A DNA stretch of 7,163 bases from an uncultured Collinsella sp. (GCA_900554595.1 USHZ01000104.1:1-7163); one strand, 5' to 3'; positions 1 to 6,235 are shown, numbered from the stretch's first letter. Notes: generated from the letters alone by a model not told the origin. Translations and numbers: made by a program.

Positions 1-6
1 AGAGGA
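1..6 (+). promoter_or_regulatory. Ribosome binding site for the TTG-started glycosyltransferase-like gene
   Basis: AGAGGA lies 8 nt before the TTG at 15-17. It is the reason for accepting TTG as the start: the first in-frame ATG is codon 24, which would remove the first beta strand of the GT-A-like fold. The window begins here, so any upstream gene or promoter cannot be seen. Confidence 0.55.
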
Positions 7-14
7 CGGAAAAC

Positions 15-1055
15 TTGGTTCGACGTGGTTCGCATCCGCGACTTTCGGTGATCCTTATTGTTGAGGGTTCGCCCAGCTATGCGATGCGCGCGCTCGAGAG
101 CGTCCAGAACCAAGACCTCTATGATTTGCAGATTGTTGTGGTTTGTCGCGACGTTGCGCCGGGCGTGCGCCATTCGCTCGAGGTTGCCGCCGGCAGAGAT
201 ATTCACATCGATTTGATCGACGTCGAGGATTCGGCGCGCGGAGCATGTCTTAAGGCCGGTTTTGCCGCCTCGCGCGGATTGCAGGTTGTTGCCATGAACG
301 CCGACGAGTGGTTTGCCCCGCAGTCCCTTTCCAAGATGGTCGATGTTGCGTGCGATGCTGCGGCAGACATGGTGATTCCCACGGCATCGCTCGACCGCTA
401 CGATGCTCATCGTGAGCGCCATTCGCGTGTACTGGATGCCACCTCTCTTGCGATCGATGACCGTGCTTCATTGGCGGCCGGTCTGTCTCAAATGATTTCC
501 GGCGGCCTGATTGCCCAGACTCCCGGTGTGATGTACAGCCGCACGCTGTTCGAGACGTGTTTGTCGCGCGACCGTGCGTTTCGCTCGATTGGGTTTATGA
601 CATGCGCTCTTTCGCAGGCGCAATGCATATCCGGGTGCGGTGATGCCTGTTTCCATGCGGTGGCGCCACGGCTTACAGATGCTTTTGACCCCACATTGTT
701 TGCCAAGCTTACCGATGACGCCCGGGCGCTCGACGAGCTTATTGATTCGCTGGCAGAGGCGAACGGTGACGCGCAGCTAAAGGTGGCGAGCCATATGTTT
801 TACTTCGCCGGGCTGGTCGCCTGCATCGAAAATTTGTGCTTGAGCCCGCATGGGGTTTCTTCAATTGAGCGTTCCGCCCGCATGCGTGATATGCTCGAGG
901 CATCTCGAACTCGTCAGATGGCTGCGGCACTCAAGGGCAACCATCGTGGACTCGGCTTGTTGTTTGGACCGATTGCCAGTGCCAAACCTACGCGTTGCGT
1001 GATGTATACGCATCTGGCCGCTTTTTTTAACCGGACGGGCGTCAAAACTGCTTAA
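15..1055 (+). CDS. Family 2 (GT-A fold) glycosyltransferase-like protein, possibly catalytically degenerate
   Basis: A 346-residue protein starting at TTG. Residues 10-45 follow the opening of family 2 glycosyltransferases: a hydrophobic strand (LSVILIV), then ALESVQNQ, as in the usual 'ALDSVLNQT', then the strand LQIVVV. Residues 78-102 follow the part that normally reads ARNxG...ARG...DADDW, here ending NADEWFAPQSL (95-105). Family members transfer a sugar from a nucleotide sugar to glycans, lipids or proteins at the inner membrane face. Several key positions differ: the Asp pair after the second strand is CRD (44-46), ARN is CLK (78-80), the first Asp of DxD is Asn95, and no ED base pair is visible around 190-195. 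There is no signal peptide or membrane segment. The C-terminal 230 residues are unrecognised and contain a cysteine cluster (C197, C204, C208, C212). Codons are visibly less GC-rich than in the PBP and U32 genes. Either a diverged transferase or a pseudo-enzyme; the fold is fairly sure, the activity is not. Confidence 0.7.
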   Translation: MVRRGSHPRLSVILIVEGSPSYAMRALESVQNQDLYDLQIVVVCRDVAPGVRHSLEVAAGRDIHIDLIDVEDSARGACLKAGFAASRGLQVVAMNADEWFAPQSLSKMVDVACDAAADMVIPTASLDRYDAHRERHSRVLDATSLAIDDRASLAAGLSQMISGGLIAQTPGVMYSRTLFETCLSRDRAFRSIGFMTCALSQAQCISGCGDACFHAVAPRLTDAFDPTLFAKLTDDARALDELIDSLAEANGDAQLKVASHMFYFAGLVACIENLCLSPHGVSSIERSARMRDMLEASRTRQMAAALKGNHRGLGLLFGPIASAKPTRCVMYTHLAAFFNRTGVKTA

Positions 1056-1064
1056 GACGGCTAT

Positions 1065-1098
1065 TTTCGAAACAATCTTGCATGGAATTGTTTCGAAA
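1065..1098. repeat. Perfect 12-bp inverted repeat, candidate operator upstream of argR
   Basis: TTTCGAAACAAT (1065-1076) and its exact reverse complement ATTGTTTCGAAA (1087-1098) flank a 10-nt spacer. Each arm also contains the self-palindrome TTTCGAAA, with centres 26 bp apart. No T-run follows on either strand and the stem is AT-rich, so an intrinsic terminator is unlikely. It sits just upstream of a plausible argR -35 box, where an activator or a second repressor could bind. What binds it is unknown. Confidence 0.65.
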
Positions 1099-1108
1099 TG
1101 CGTTCTTA

Positions 1109-1138
1109 TTCACAAATACCCTCAAATAGCGCTAAACT
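1109..1138 (+). promoter_or_regulatory. Putative sigma-70 promoter of argR
   Basis: TTCACA (1109-1114, five of six matches to TTGACA) and TAAACT (1133-1138, four of six matches to TATAAT) are separated by 18 bp, in an AT-rich stretch between two GC-rich genes. Transcription would start near 1145. Two copies of TATTCA (1107-1112 and 1138-1143), the right half of the ARG-box consensus, overlap the promoter elements, which would suit autoregulation by ArgR. No full palindromic ARG box is visible. Confidence 0.4.
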
Positions 1139-1172
1139 ATTCAATTACTGATTGATTGTCTCCGCCATCTAT

Positions 1173-1181
1173 GGAGTGAGG
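1173..1181 (+). promoter_or_regulatory. Ribosome binding site that fixes the argR start
   Basis: GGAGTGAGG ends 6 nt before ATG 1188-1190. An in-frame TTG at 1152 would add 12 residues, but it has no Shine-Dalgarno sequence, and the added residues precede the usual basic N-terminus of ArgR. Confidence 0.7.
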
Positions 1182-1187
1182 TTTAGT

Positions 1188-1625
1188 ATGGCTAAAAAAC
1201 GCAATGGGCGCCAGGATGCCATCAGAGATATCGTGCGCAACAAGGATGTTCGCACGCAGCGCGTGCTGGTGGACGAGCTTCGTGCCATGGGGTTTGATTG
1301 CACGCAGGCGACCGTTTCGCGCGACATTGCCGATATGGGGCTGCGCAAGCTCCCCGAGGGTATCTATGTCCTGGCCGAGGACTTGCATCTGCAGCGTATG
1401 GTTTCCGAACTGGTAACGGGCGTTCTGCGCACCGACAACTTGGTTATGATCAAGGCTCAGCCCGGTACCGCTTCGGGCATTGCCGCTGCGGTCGATGCCG
1501 CCGAGCTGCCCGACGTGCTCGGTTCGCTCGCCGGTAACGACACCATCTTGGTTATCGCCCAGACCGCCGAGGACGGCGAGCGCCTGGAGGCCCTCATCAA
1601 CAAGCTGAGCAACTCTCGTAAGTAG
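1188..1625 (+). CDS. argR: Arginine repressor ArgR (AhrC family)
   Basis: A 145-residue protein, close to the usual 145-156. ArgR forms hexamers that bind ARG boxes when loaded with arginine, repressing arginine synthesis and in many Gram-positives activating arginine breakdown. The N-terminal winged helix-turn-helix (about 8-62) carries the recognition helix TQATVSRDIADMGLRKL (39-55) with Ser44-Arg45, the family signature. A short linker leads to the C-terminal oligomerisation and ligand domain (about 72-143), with GTASGIAAAVD (93-103) and GSLAGNDTI (112-120). The last motif is normally GTIxGDDT; the first of its two ligand-contacting Asp residues (D128 in E. coli) is Asn117 here. The gene stands alone, with its own promoter and terminator; no arginine biosynthesis or deiminase gene lies in the window. 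Family assignment is secure; ligand preference is open. Confidence 0.95.
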   Translation: MAKKRNGRQDAIRDIVRNKDVRTQRVLVDELRAMGFDCTQATVSRDIADMGLRKLPEGIYVLAEDLHLQRMVSELVTGVLRTDNLVMIKAQPGTASGIAAAVDAAELPDVLGSLAGNDTILVIAQTAEDGERLEALINKLSNSRK

Positions 1626-1678
1626 GCAAGGCGGCGCGTGAGGATAGCGCCGTACGAGCGCATATAGCGACTTTTATG

Positions 1679-1708
1679 GGGCGTCGACGATGGTCGGCGC
1701 CCTTTTTT
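1679..1708 (+). terminator. Intrinsic terminator of argR
   Basis: GGGCGTCGAC (1679-1688) pairs with GTCGGCGCCC (1693-1702) as a 10-bp stem with one G-U pair and a 4-nt loop, followed by TTTTTT (1703-1708). It lies 53 nt after the argR stop. A weaker 6-bp hairpin (CGGCGC 1632-1637 with GCGCCG 1647-1652) precedes it. Confidence 0.9.
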
Positions 1709-1750
1709 ATTGTCGCATCGTGTTGGGGCGCATGCGAGGTTCCTCGTGAC

Positions 1751-1792
1751 AAAAAGGCGCCCGAGCAGCATTTGAACTGCTCGGGCGCCTTT
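1751..1792 (-). terminator. Intrinsic terminator of the penicillin-binding protein gene
   Basis: The arms 1753-1768 and 1777-1792 are perfect reverse complements (16 bp, including GGCGCCCGAGCAG) around an 8-nt loop. Read on the minus strand, the stem ends in a T-run (complement of 1751-1755), 20 nt after the PBP stop codon. The AAA/TTT ends of the stem give a short T-run on the plus strand too (1790-1792), so weak bidirectional action is possible. Confidence 0.92.
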
Positions 1793-1812
1793 GATTGGCT
1801 ATGGCTGGGTGC

Positions 1813-4002
1813 CTACTGACCCGTAGAGGGATCGGGCGTGGGCGTAGGCGTAGGCGTTGGAGTGGGGGAGCCACCCTCGCCGCCGCCTTCGCCACCGCTA
1901 CCGTCGCCGCCCGTCGAGCCGCCGGTCGTGCCGGTGCCACCGGTGGTTTCGCCGCCCGTGGTCTCGGTGGTCGTGGTGGTCGTCGTCGTGGTCGTGGTGG
2001 TCTCTTTCTCGTCCTCTTCGTTCTCGTCCTTGGACTCTTCCTTCTTGGCGTTGTTGGTGCCGTAGAACTTCCAGACGTTGTTGTTCTTATACGTTGGGGC
2101 AGTGCCCGTCGGGAACTCCTCGCGGTCGGTGCCGGCAAGGACGGTGTTCATGAACTTCTTAAAGACGGGCAGGTTGGTGCTGTCGCCCAGCAGGTCCGTG
2201 CCGTACTTTTGGATGGGAATCTCACCTGCGGAGTAGCCGGTCCACAGGGCGCATGCCAGTTGCGGGGTATAGCCGCAGAACCACAGGTTGGTGGTGTTGT
2301 CGGTGGTACCCGTCTTGCCGGCATAGGGCTGGTTCACGCTCAGAGCGCCGGCGGCACCCGTGCCGCTGCCCTGCATGACTCCGGTCAGGACGTCGGTCAC
2401 TGCCGCGGCCTCGCCGGCGGAGAGCACCTGCGAGGGGTTATCGGTGTGCTGGTACAGTACCGAGCCAGTGCGCGAATCAATCTCGGTGATGGCGATCGGC
2501 TGGCGATAGTAACCGCCGTTGGCAAACGTGGCATAGGCCGCGGCCATCTCGAGCGGCGAGATGGAGCCGGTGCCGAGCGTCATGACGGGAACGTCCTCGA
2601 TATTGTCCTTAGAAGGATCGATGCCGAGCTTTTTGACGAGCGACATGATCTTGTTATTGCCGATGGCCTCTGCAACCTGGATATAGCCGGTGTTGGAGGA
2701 GTATGCCGTAGCCTGCTTGAGCGTAATGGTGCCGTAGCTTTGGTTGGCGTAGTTTTGCACCTCGGTCGTGGTGCCCTTGGCTTTGAGCGGCGAGTTGCAG
2801 TTGAGGGTGACGTTGGGGTTCATGCCGTTTTGGATGGCAGTGGCCAGCGTAAAGGCCTTAAACGTGGAGCCCACGGGACGCTTGGCCGTGGCGTGGTTCA
2901 CGTGGTTCTCGTCGGCGTTATAGTCGTAGCCGCCCACCATACACTTGATGTAGCCGGTCTTGGGGTCGACGACGACCATGCCCATGTCCAGGCCGTCGAG
3001 CGAAAGCGTGTCGAGCTGGGCGCGCACGGCCTCCTCGGCAGTCTGCTGCATCGTGGGGTCGATGGTGGTCTTGACGGTTAGGCCGCCCTTAAACAGCACG
3101 TCGGTGGAGAACTCCTGCTCCAGCAGCTGCTTAACATAGGCGACAAAGTAGGGCTGCGAATACACGTCGACGCCGCTGCCCGAAATCTCGGTTACGTTGA
3201 GGGTGATGGGCTCTGCCTGCGCGGCGTCGTGCTCCTCCTGGGTGATGTGGCCCAGGCGCAGCATGTTGTCGAGAACCTTGTTGCGGCGAGACAGTGCCAG
3301 ATCGGGATTGACCGTGGGGTCGTACTGCGAAGGCGAGTTGGGAAGGCCGATGAGCAGCGCGGCCTCGCTCAGGGTGAGGTCGGCGGCGCTTTTGGACAGG
3401 TAGGTCTCGGCTGCGGCCTCGATGCCGTAGGCACCGTGGCCGTAATAGATGGTGTTGAGGTACATCATGAGGATCTCGTCCTTGGAGTACATCTCCTCCA
3501 TCTTGATGGCGATGTAGGCCTCGCGCACCTTACGCTCGATGGTCGAATCGAACTGCTCCTCCTGCAGGATGGTGTTGCGTACCAGCTGCTGGGTGATGGT
3601 CGATGCACCCTCGTGGCCACCGGAGACGGTTGCCACGGCAGCACGCGCGATACCCCACAGGTCGATACCGCCGTGCTCGTAGAAGCGCTCGTCCTCGACG
3701 TCGACGGTGCCCTGCAGCACGTACGGAGAGACCTGGTCCTTGGTGACGGACTTGCGGTTTTGCGTGTAGAAGCTCGCGATCTTGTTGCCGTTGCAATCGA
3801 CGATCTCGGTGGGTTCACTCACCAGATAGGCGTTGGCGTCGGTATAGTCGGGCAGATCGGACAGCCAGCGATTGACGTTGCCGATCATGCCGATGCCAAA
3901 CGCTACGCCCGCGATGAGCAAAAAGCCCAAGAACGAGAGCAGGATCATGGGCAGGACATGCGTCTTGGAACGACTGCGTCCCTGTCGTTGGCGAGGACCC
4001 AT
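1813..4002 (-). CDS. Class A (bifunctional) penicillin-binding protein, PBP1A type
   Basis: A 729-residue peptidoglycan synthase that polymerises lipid II glycan strands and cross-links their peptides outside the membrane. In order: a short basic cytoplasmic tail (1-16), one membrane anchor (about 17-40), and a family 51 glycosyltransferase domain (about 65-245) with catalytic Glu103 in EDERFYEH (103-110), GASTITQQL (132-140) and RKVRE (157-161). A beta-lactam-binding transpeptidase domain follows (about 335-620), with nucleophile Ser379 in STFK (379-382), SSN (435-437) and KTGT (563-566). All catalytic motifs are intact. The tail (about 650-729) is low complexity: an acidic/lysine stretch, 12 Thr (668-679), Gly/Thr-rich sequence and a Pro-Thr repeat (713-723). 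The start at 4002 is chosen for its GGAGGT; the frame stays open to 4125, but that extension lacks a ribosome site and would bury the anchor. Monocistronic, divergent from the U32 gene. Confidence 0.95.
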   Translation of the reverse strand: MGPRQRQGRSRSKTHVLPMILLSFLGFLLIAGVAFGIGMIGNVNRWLSDLPDYTDANAYLVSEPTEIVDCNGNKIASFYTQNRKSVTKDQVSPYVLQGTVDVEDERFYEHGGIDLWGIARAAVATVSGGHEGASTITQQLVRNTILQEEQFDSTIERKVREAYIAIKMEEMYSKDEILMMYLNTIYYGHGAYGIEAAAETYLSKSAADLTLSEAALLIGLPNSPSQYDPTVNPDLALSRRNKVLDNMLRLGHITQEEHDAAQAEPITLNVTEISGSGVDVYSQPYFVAYVKQLLEQEFSTDVLFKGGLTVKTTIDPTMQQTAEEAVRAQLDTLSLDGLDMGMVVVDPKTGYIKCMVGGYDYNADENHVNHATAKRPVGSTFKAFTLATAIQNGMNPNVTLNCNSPLKAKGTTTEVQNYANQSYGTITLKQATAYSSNTGYIQVAEAIGNNKIMSLVKKLGIDPSKDNIEDVPVMTLGTGSISPLEMAAAYATFANGGYYRQPIAITEIDSRTGSVLYQHTDNPSQVLSAGEAAAVTDVLTGVMQGSGTGAAGALSVNQPYAGKTGTTDNTTNLWFCGYTPQLACALWTGYSAGEIPIQKYGTDLLGDSTNLPVFKKFMNTVLAGTDREEFPTGTAPTYKNNNVWKFYGTNNAKKEESKDENEEDEKETTTTTTTTTTTTETTGGETTGGTGTTGGSTGGDGSGGEGGGEGGSPTPTPTPTPTPDPSTGQ
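1834..1866 (-). repeat. Pro-Thr dipeptide repeat at the PBP C-terminus
   Basis: Eleven alternating Pro/Thr residues (713-723) are encoded by near-identical hexanucleotides, reading GGCGTA-like units on the plus strand. Such repeats can change length by replication slippage without breaking the frame. The segment resembles wall-spanning or linker tails of other surface proteins; it has no LPxTG motif. Confidence 0.8.
1966..2001 (-). repeat. Twelve-threonine trinucleotide repeat in the PBP tail
   Basis: Twelve consecutive Thr codons, only ACC and ACG, encode residues 668-679. They follow a charged Glu/Asp/Lys stretch and precede Gly/Thr-rich sequence. Poly-Thr in an extracytoplasmic tail is a common site of O-mannosylation in actinobacteria; whether this host has that pathway is not shown here. 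In-frame length variation between strains would be expected. Confidence 0.85.
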
Positions 4003-4008
4003 ATATTG

Positions 4009-4014
4009 ACCTCC
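4009..4014 (-). promoter_or_regulatory. Ribosome binding site that fixes the PBP start
   Basis: On the minus strand GGAGGT lies 6 nt before ATG (4002-4000). This near-perfect Shine-Dalgarno sequence decides for the 729-residue protein rather than a 770-residue reading from 4125. Confidence 0.85.
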
Positions 4015-4085
4015 AGGTATGTCGTGCCGGGCGGCGGGTGCGCCGCTGGGGCAGGATGGACATAAGTTATTACACGATAAACCAA

Positions 4086-4113
4086 ACGAGGCGCGCGAGG
4101 CCTCGTGTATGCT
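4086..4113. promoter_or_regulatory. Nested palindromes in the divergent PBP / U32 promoter region
   Basis: ACGAGGC (4086-4092) and GCCTCGT (4100-4106) form a perfect 7-bp inverted repeat with a 7-nt spacer. The right arm is itself part of a perfect 10-bp palindrome, CGAGGCCTCG (4096-4105). The half-site CGAGG thus occurs three times within 20 bp, twice forward 9 bp apart and once reversed. A -10-like TATGCT (4108-4113) on the plus strand follows directly, without a convincing -35. This 165-bp gap must hold the promoters of both divergent genes, and a protein bound here could affect both. I could not place the PBP promoter. Confidence 0.45.
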
Positions 4114-4154
4114 GGATGACGGCATTTTTCAGAGTGAATGCATACCTTGTTGGT

Positions 4155-4160
4155 AAGGAG
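4155..4160 (+). promoter_or_regulatory. Ribosome binding site that fixes the U32-protein start
   Basis: AAGGAG ends 7 nt before ATG 4168-4170. An in-frame ATG at 4138 would add 10 residues but has no Shine-Dalgarno sequence and would put this site inside the coding region. Confidence 0.8.
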
Positions 4161-4167
4161 TTTGCCG

Positions 4168-6138
4168 ATGGCGATTCGGGCGATGGGGCCGAGCGGACAA
4201 TGCGATAACGAGCCGGGGGCTGCCGAGGTGGCGCTGCCCGAGCTGCTGGCACCTGCCGGCGGACTCGATCAGATGCTCGCGGCGATTGCAGCGGGCGCCG
4301 ATGCCATCTATGCGGGCCTGGGCGGGTTTAACGCCCGCGTGAGCGCACACGGCTTTACCGACGACGAGTTTTTGCGCGGCTGCGCCGTGGCGCATGCGCA
4401 CGGCGTGCGTGTATACGTGACGCTCAACGTGTTTGTGTTCGATGACGAGTTGGCCGACGCGGTGGCGCTGGGGGCGCACGCGCATGAGTTGGGTGCCGAT
4501 GCCTTGATCGTGGCGGATGCCGGTCTGGCCTGCGCGTTGCGCGCGGCGATTCCCGGGGTCGAGATTCACCTGTCCACGCAGGCGGGCGTCCATAGCGAAG
4601 GCGCCGTGCGCCTGGCTGCCGACGAGCTCGGGGTCGAGCGCGTGACGACCGCCCGCGAGTTGGCGGTCGACGAGATTGCCGCCCTGTGTGCTACCGGCGT
4701 GCCTATCGAGGTGTTCTGCCACGGCGCGATTTGCATTGGATATTCGGGGGCCTGCGAGTTTTCGGCCTTGCGGCGTGGACGATCGGCGATGCGCGGCGAC
4801 TGTACGCAGCCGTGTCGCTTGGCGTACGACCTGGTGAACGAGGCGGGGGAGAGCGTCGTTTCCGTGGAGGGCGATCGTCTGCTGTGCCCGCGCGACTATC
4901 TGGGCATTGCGCACCTGCCCGAGCTTGTTGGGGCCGGGGTGGCGTCGCTCAAGATCGAGGGACGCATGAAAAATCCCGACTACGTGTTCAACGTGGTGCG
5001 GGTGTGGCGTCGTGCACTCGATATGCTGCGCGATGGCGCGTGGGATGCCGCTGCCGTGTCGGCGCTCGAGCGCGAGCTGGGCAGGTCGTTTAACCGCGGG
5101 TTTACCGATGCGTATCTGCGGGGGCGATCGGGTGCTGAGCTCATGAGCTTTGAGCGTGCGATTAACCAGGGCGTACGCGTGGGCCACTTGGTGACGGTGG
5201 GTCACGAAGAGGTGACCGTCGAGCTCGATGCCGCCGTGGCCGCGGGTGACACACTCGAGATCCGGTTCTATCCGGGTGCCGATGCACGCCCCGATGTGCC
5301 CAAGCGCTGGCCCCAGGTGCCCTGCCCGGTGGATACCGCAGCGGGGGAGCGCGTTGTCGTGCACTGCAAGCGCAAGGTCGATGCGGGCTGCGAGGTGTAC
5401 CTGATTCGCAGCGCCGGCGTGTTGGAGCAGACGGCGAGGGCGCTGGAGCACATGCGGGTCGAGGCGGACGCGGTCGTACCCGTTGCACGAGCCGTTGAGA
5501 TACTGCCCTTTGAGGGCGCCGTGGCTGTTGACGACGTGCCCGAGGCGGTGTTGGCGGAGCCGACGGAAAAGGGGGCTTCCGCTCGCATGGTCTTTGCCTG
5601 GCAGCTGATGGATGCCGACCCGTGTGGCGAGCGCGATCTGTCCCATGCGACCGTGGTGCTCGACGAGGTCTGCCGCGCAGCCGATGCCTCGCGTACCCGC
5701 TCGCTTATGTGGCGTGCCGGGCGCGTCGTCTGCCGTAATCTGGGACAGGTGGCGATGGCGCGTGAGCTGGGCGTGGCGTTTGACGTTGCGGCACCGGTGT
5801 TTTGCGCGAACCGGGTTACGCTTGCCTGGCTACGCGGGCTCGGCGCGGGCCGTGTGTATTTGCCGGTCGAGCTTGTCGCCGACGACGCGGAGCGTGTTGC
5901 CGAGCTTGCCGCTTGCCCCGGTGTCTTGGGGCCTGTCGACGCCGACCGTCCCGAGCTCATGGTGTGCGAGCACTGCTTGCTGACTGTCGAGGGCGCCTGC
6001 GCCACGGATGCGACGGGGCAGGTCCGTTGCCGTGACTGCTCGCGCCGTCAGCAGACGCGCTTTTTGGTCGAACGTGACGGCACGCGTTTGCCGGTCGTTA
6101 TCGACGCGTGCGGCAGGACGAGGATTTTCCTGTCGTAG
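4168..6138 (+). CDS. U32-family protein, RlhA-like RNA hydroxylase (annotated in many genomes as peptidase U32)
   Basis: A 656-residue cytoplasmic protein, close in length to E. coli RlhA (about 650), which hydroxylates C2501 of 23S rRNA; its relative TrhP makes 5-hydroxyuridine in tRNA. Both belong to the old 'peptidase U32' family. The N-terminal barrel opens with PELLAPAGGLDQ (24-35) and GADAIYAGLGGFNAR (43-57). The core signature runs from CHGAICIGYSGAC (184-196) through RSAMRGDCTQPCR (205-217), giving Cys184, 189, 196, 211 and 216, likely iron-sulphur or metal ligands. SLKIEGRMKNPDYV (260-273) and FNRGFTDAYL (308-317) are further family motifs. A beta-rich middle and a C-terminal repeat-like region follow, ending in paired cysteines (C600-x2-C603 and C621-x2-C624). 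Same strand as tyrS, 97 bp upstream. The U32 family is certain; rRNA rather than tRNA as substrate is inferred from length. Confidence 0.88.
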   Translation: MAIRAMGPSGQCDNEPGAAEVALPELLAPAGGLDQMLAAIAAGADAIYAGLGGFNARVSAHGFTDDEFLRGCAVAHAHGVRVYVTLNVFVFDDELADAVALGAHAHELGADALIVADAGLACALRAAIPGVEIHLSTQAGVHSEGAVRLAADELGVERVTTARELAVDEIAALCATGVPIEVFCHGAICIGYSGACEFSALRRGRSAMRGDCTQPCRLAYDLVNEAGESVVSVEGDRLLCPRDYLGIAHLPELVGAGVASLKIEGRMKNPDYVFNVVRVWRRALDMLRDGAWDAAAVSALERELGRSFNRGFTDAYLRGRSGAELMSFERAINQGVRVGHLVTVGHEEVTVELDAAVAAGDTLEIRFYPGADARPDVPKRWPQVPCPVDTAAGERVVVHCKRKVDAGCEVYLIRSAGVLEQTARALEHMRVEADAVVPVARAVEILPFEGAVAVDDVPEAVLAEPTEKGASARMVFAWQLMDADPCGERDLSHATVVLDEVCRAADASRTRSLMWRAGRVVCRNLGQVAMARELGVAFDVAAPVFCANRVTLAWLRGLGAGRVYLPVELVADDAERVAELAACPGVLGPVDADRPELMVCEHCLLTVEGACATDATGQVRCRDCSRRQQTRFLVERDGTRLPVVIDACGRTRIFLS

Positions 6139-6235
6139 GTGTTCGGCCGCGCCGTTTTGGTTATTATTAGTGGGTTTATGAACTTCGAGCACCGCCGTAT
6201 CCGGTGAGGGTGCTATAGCAAAAGGAGGATACCCA
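6139..6235 (+). promoter_or_regulatory. tyrS leader: weak terminator-like hairpin, alternative hairpins, strong ribosome binding site
   Basis: After the U32 stop, CGGC (6144-6147) and GCCG (6151-6154) with TTTT (6155-6158) make a short, weak terminator-like hairpin, so some read-through into tyrS is possible. TATTAT (6162-6167, five of six -10 matches) may be a tyrS promoter, but no good -35 is visible. Further on, AGCACC (6188-6193) pairs with GGTGCT (6209-6214), while CACCG (6190-6194) can instead pair with CGGTG (6202-6206). GGAGG (6224-6228) is 7 nt from the tyrS ATG. The leader is too short for a T-box and lacks its conserved core. Confidence 0.4.

Noticed and set aside
1065..1098. Intrinsic terminator for the glycosyltransferase-like gene
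   Set aside because: The 12-bp repeat has an AT-rich stem and is followed by TGCGTTCTTATT, not a T-run.
1626..1812. A small gene between argR and the PBP gene
   Set aside because: The gap is filled by two terminators facing each other; the remaining stretches have no open frame with a ribosome site.
1795..3081. A 428-codon open frame on the plus strand, opposite the PBP gene
   Set aside because: It lies wholly antisense to a PBP with all catalytic motifs, its translation is Gly/Arg/Val-rich low complexity without a recognisable domain, and long antisense frames are expected in GC-rich coding DNA.
4003..4125. N-terminal extension of the PBP by 41 residues
   Set aside because: The extension has no ribosome site and would place GGAGGT inside the coding sequence; the basic tail plus membrane anchor starting at 4002 is the normal PBP layout.
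4129..5646. A 505-codon open frame on the minus strand, opposite the U32 gene
   Set aside because: Antisense to a clear family protein; the His/Arg/Gln-rich translation shows no domain, and it has no credible ribosome site.
6139..6235. T-box riboswitch before tyrS
   Set aside because: The gap is only 97 nt and has neither the conserved T-box core nor a specifier stem.
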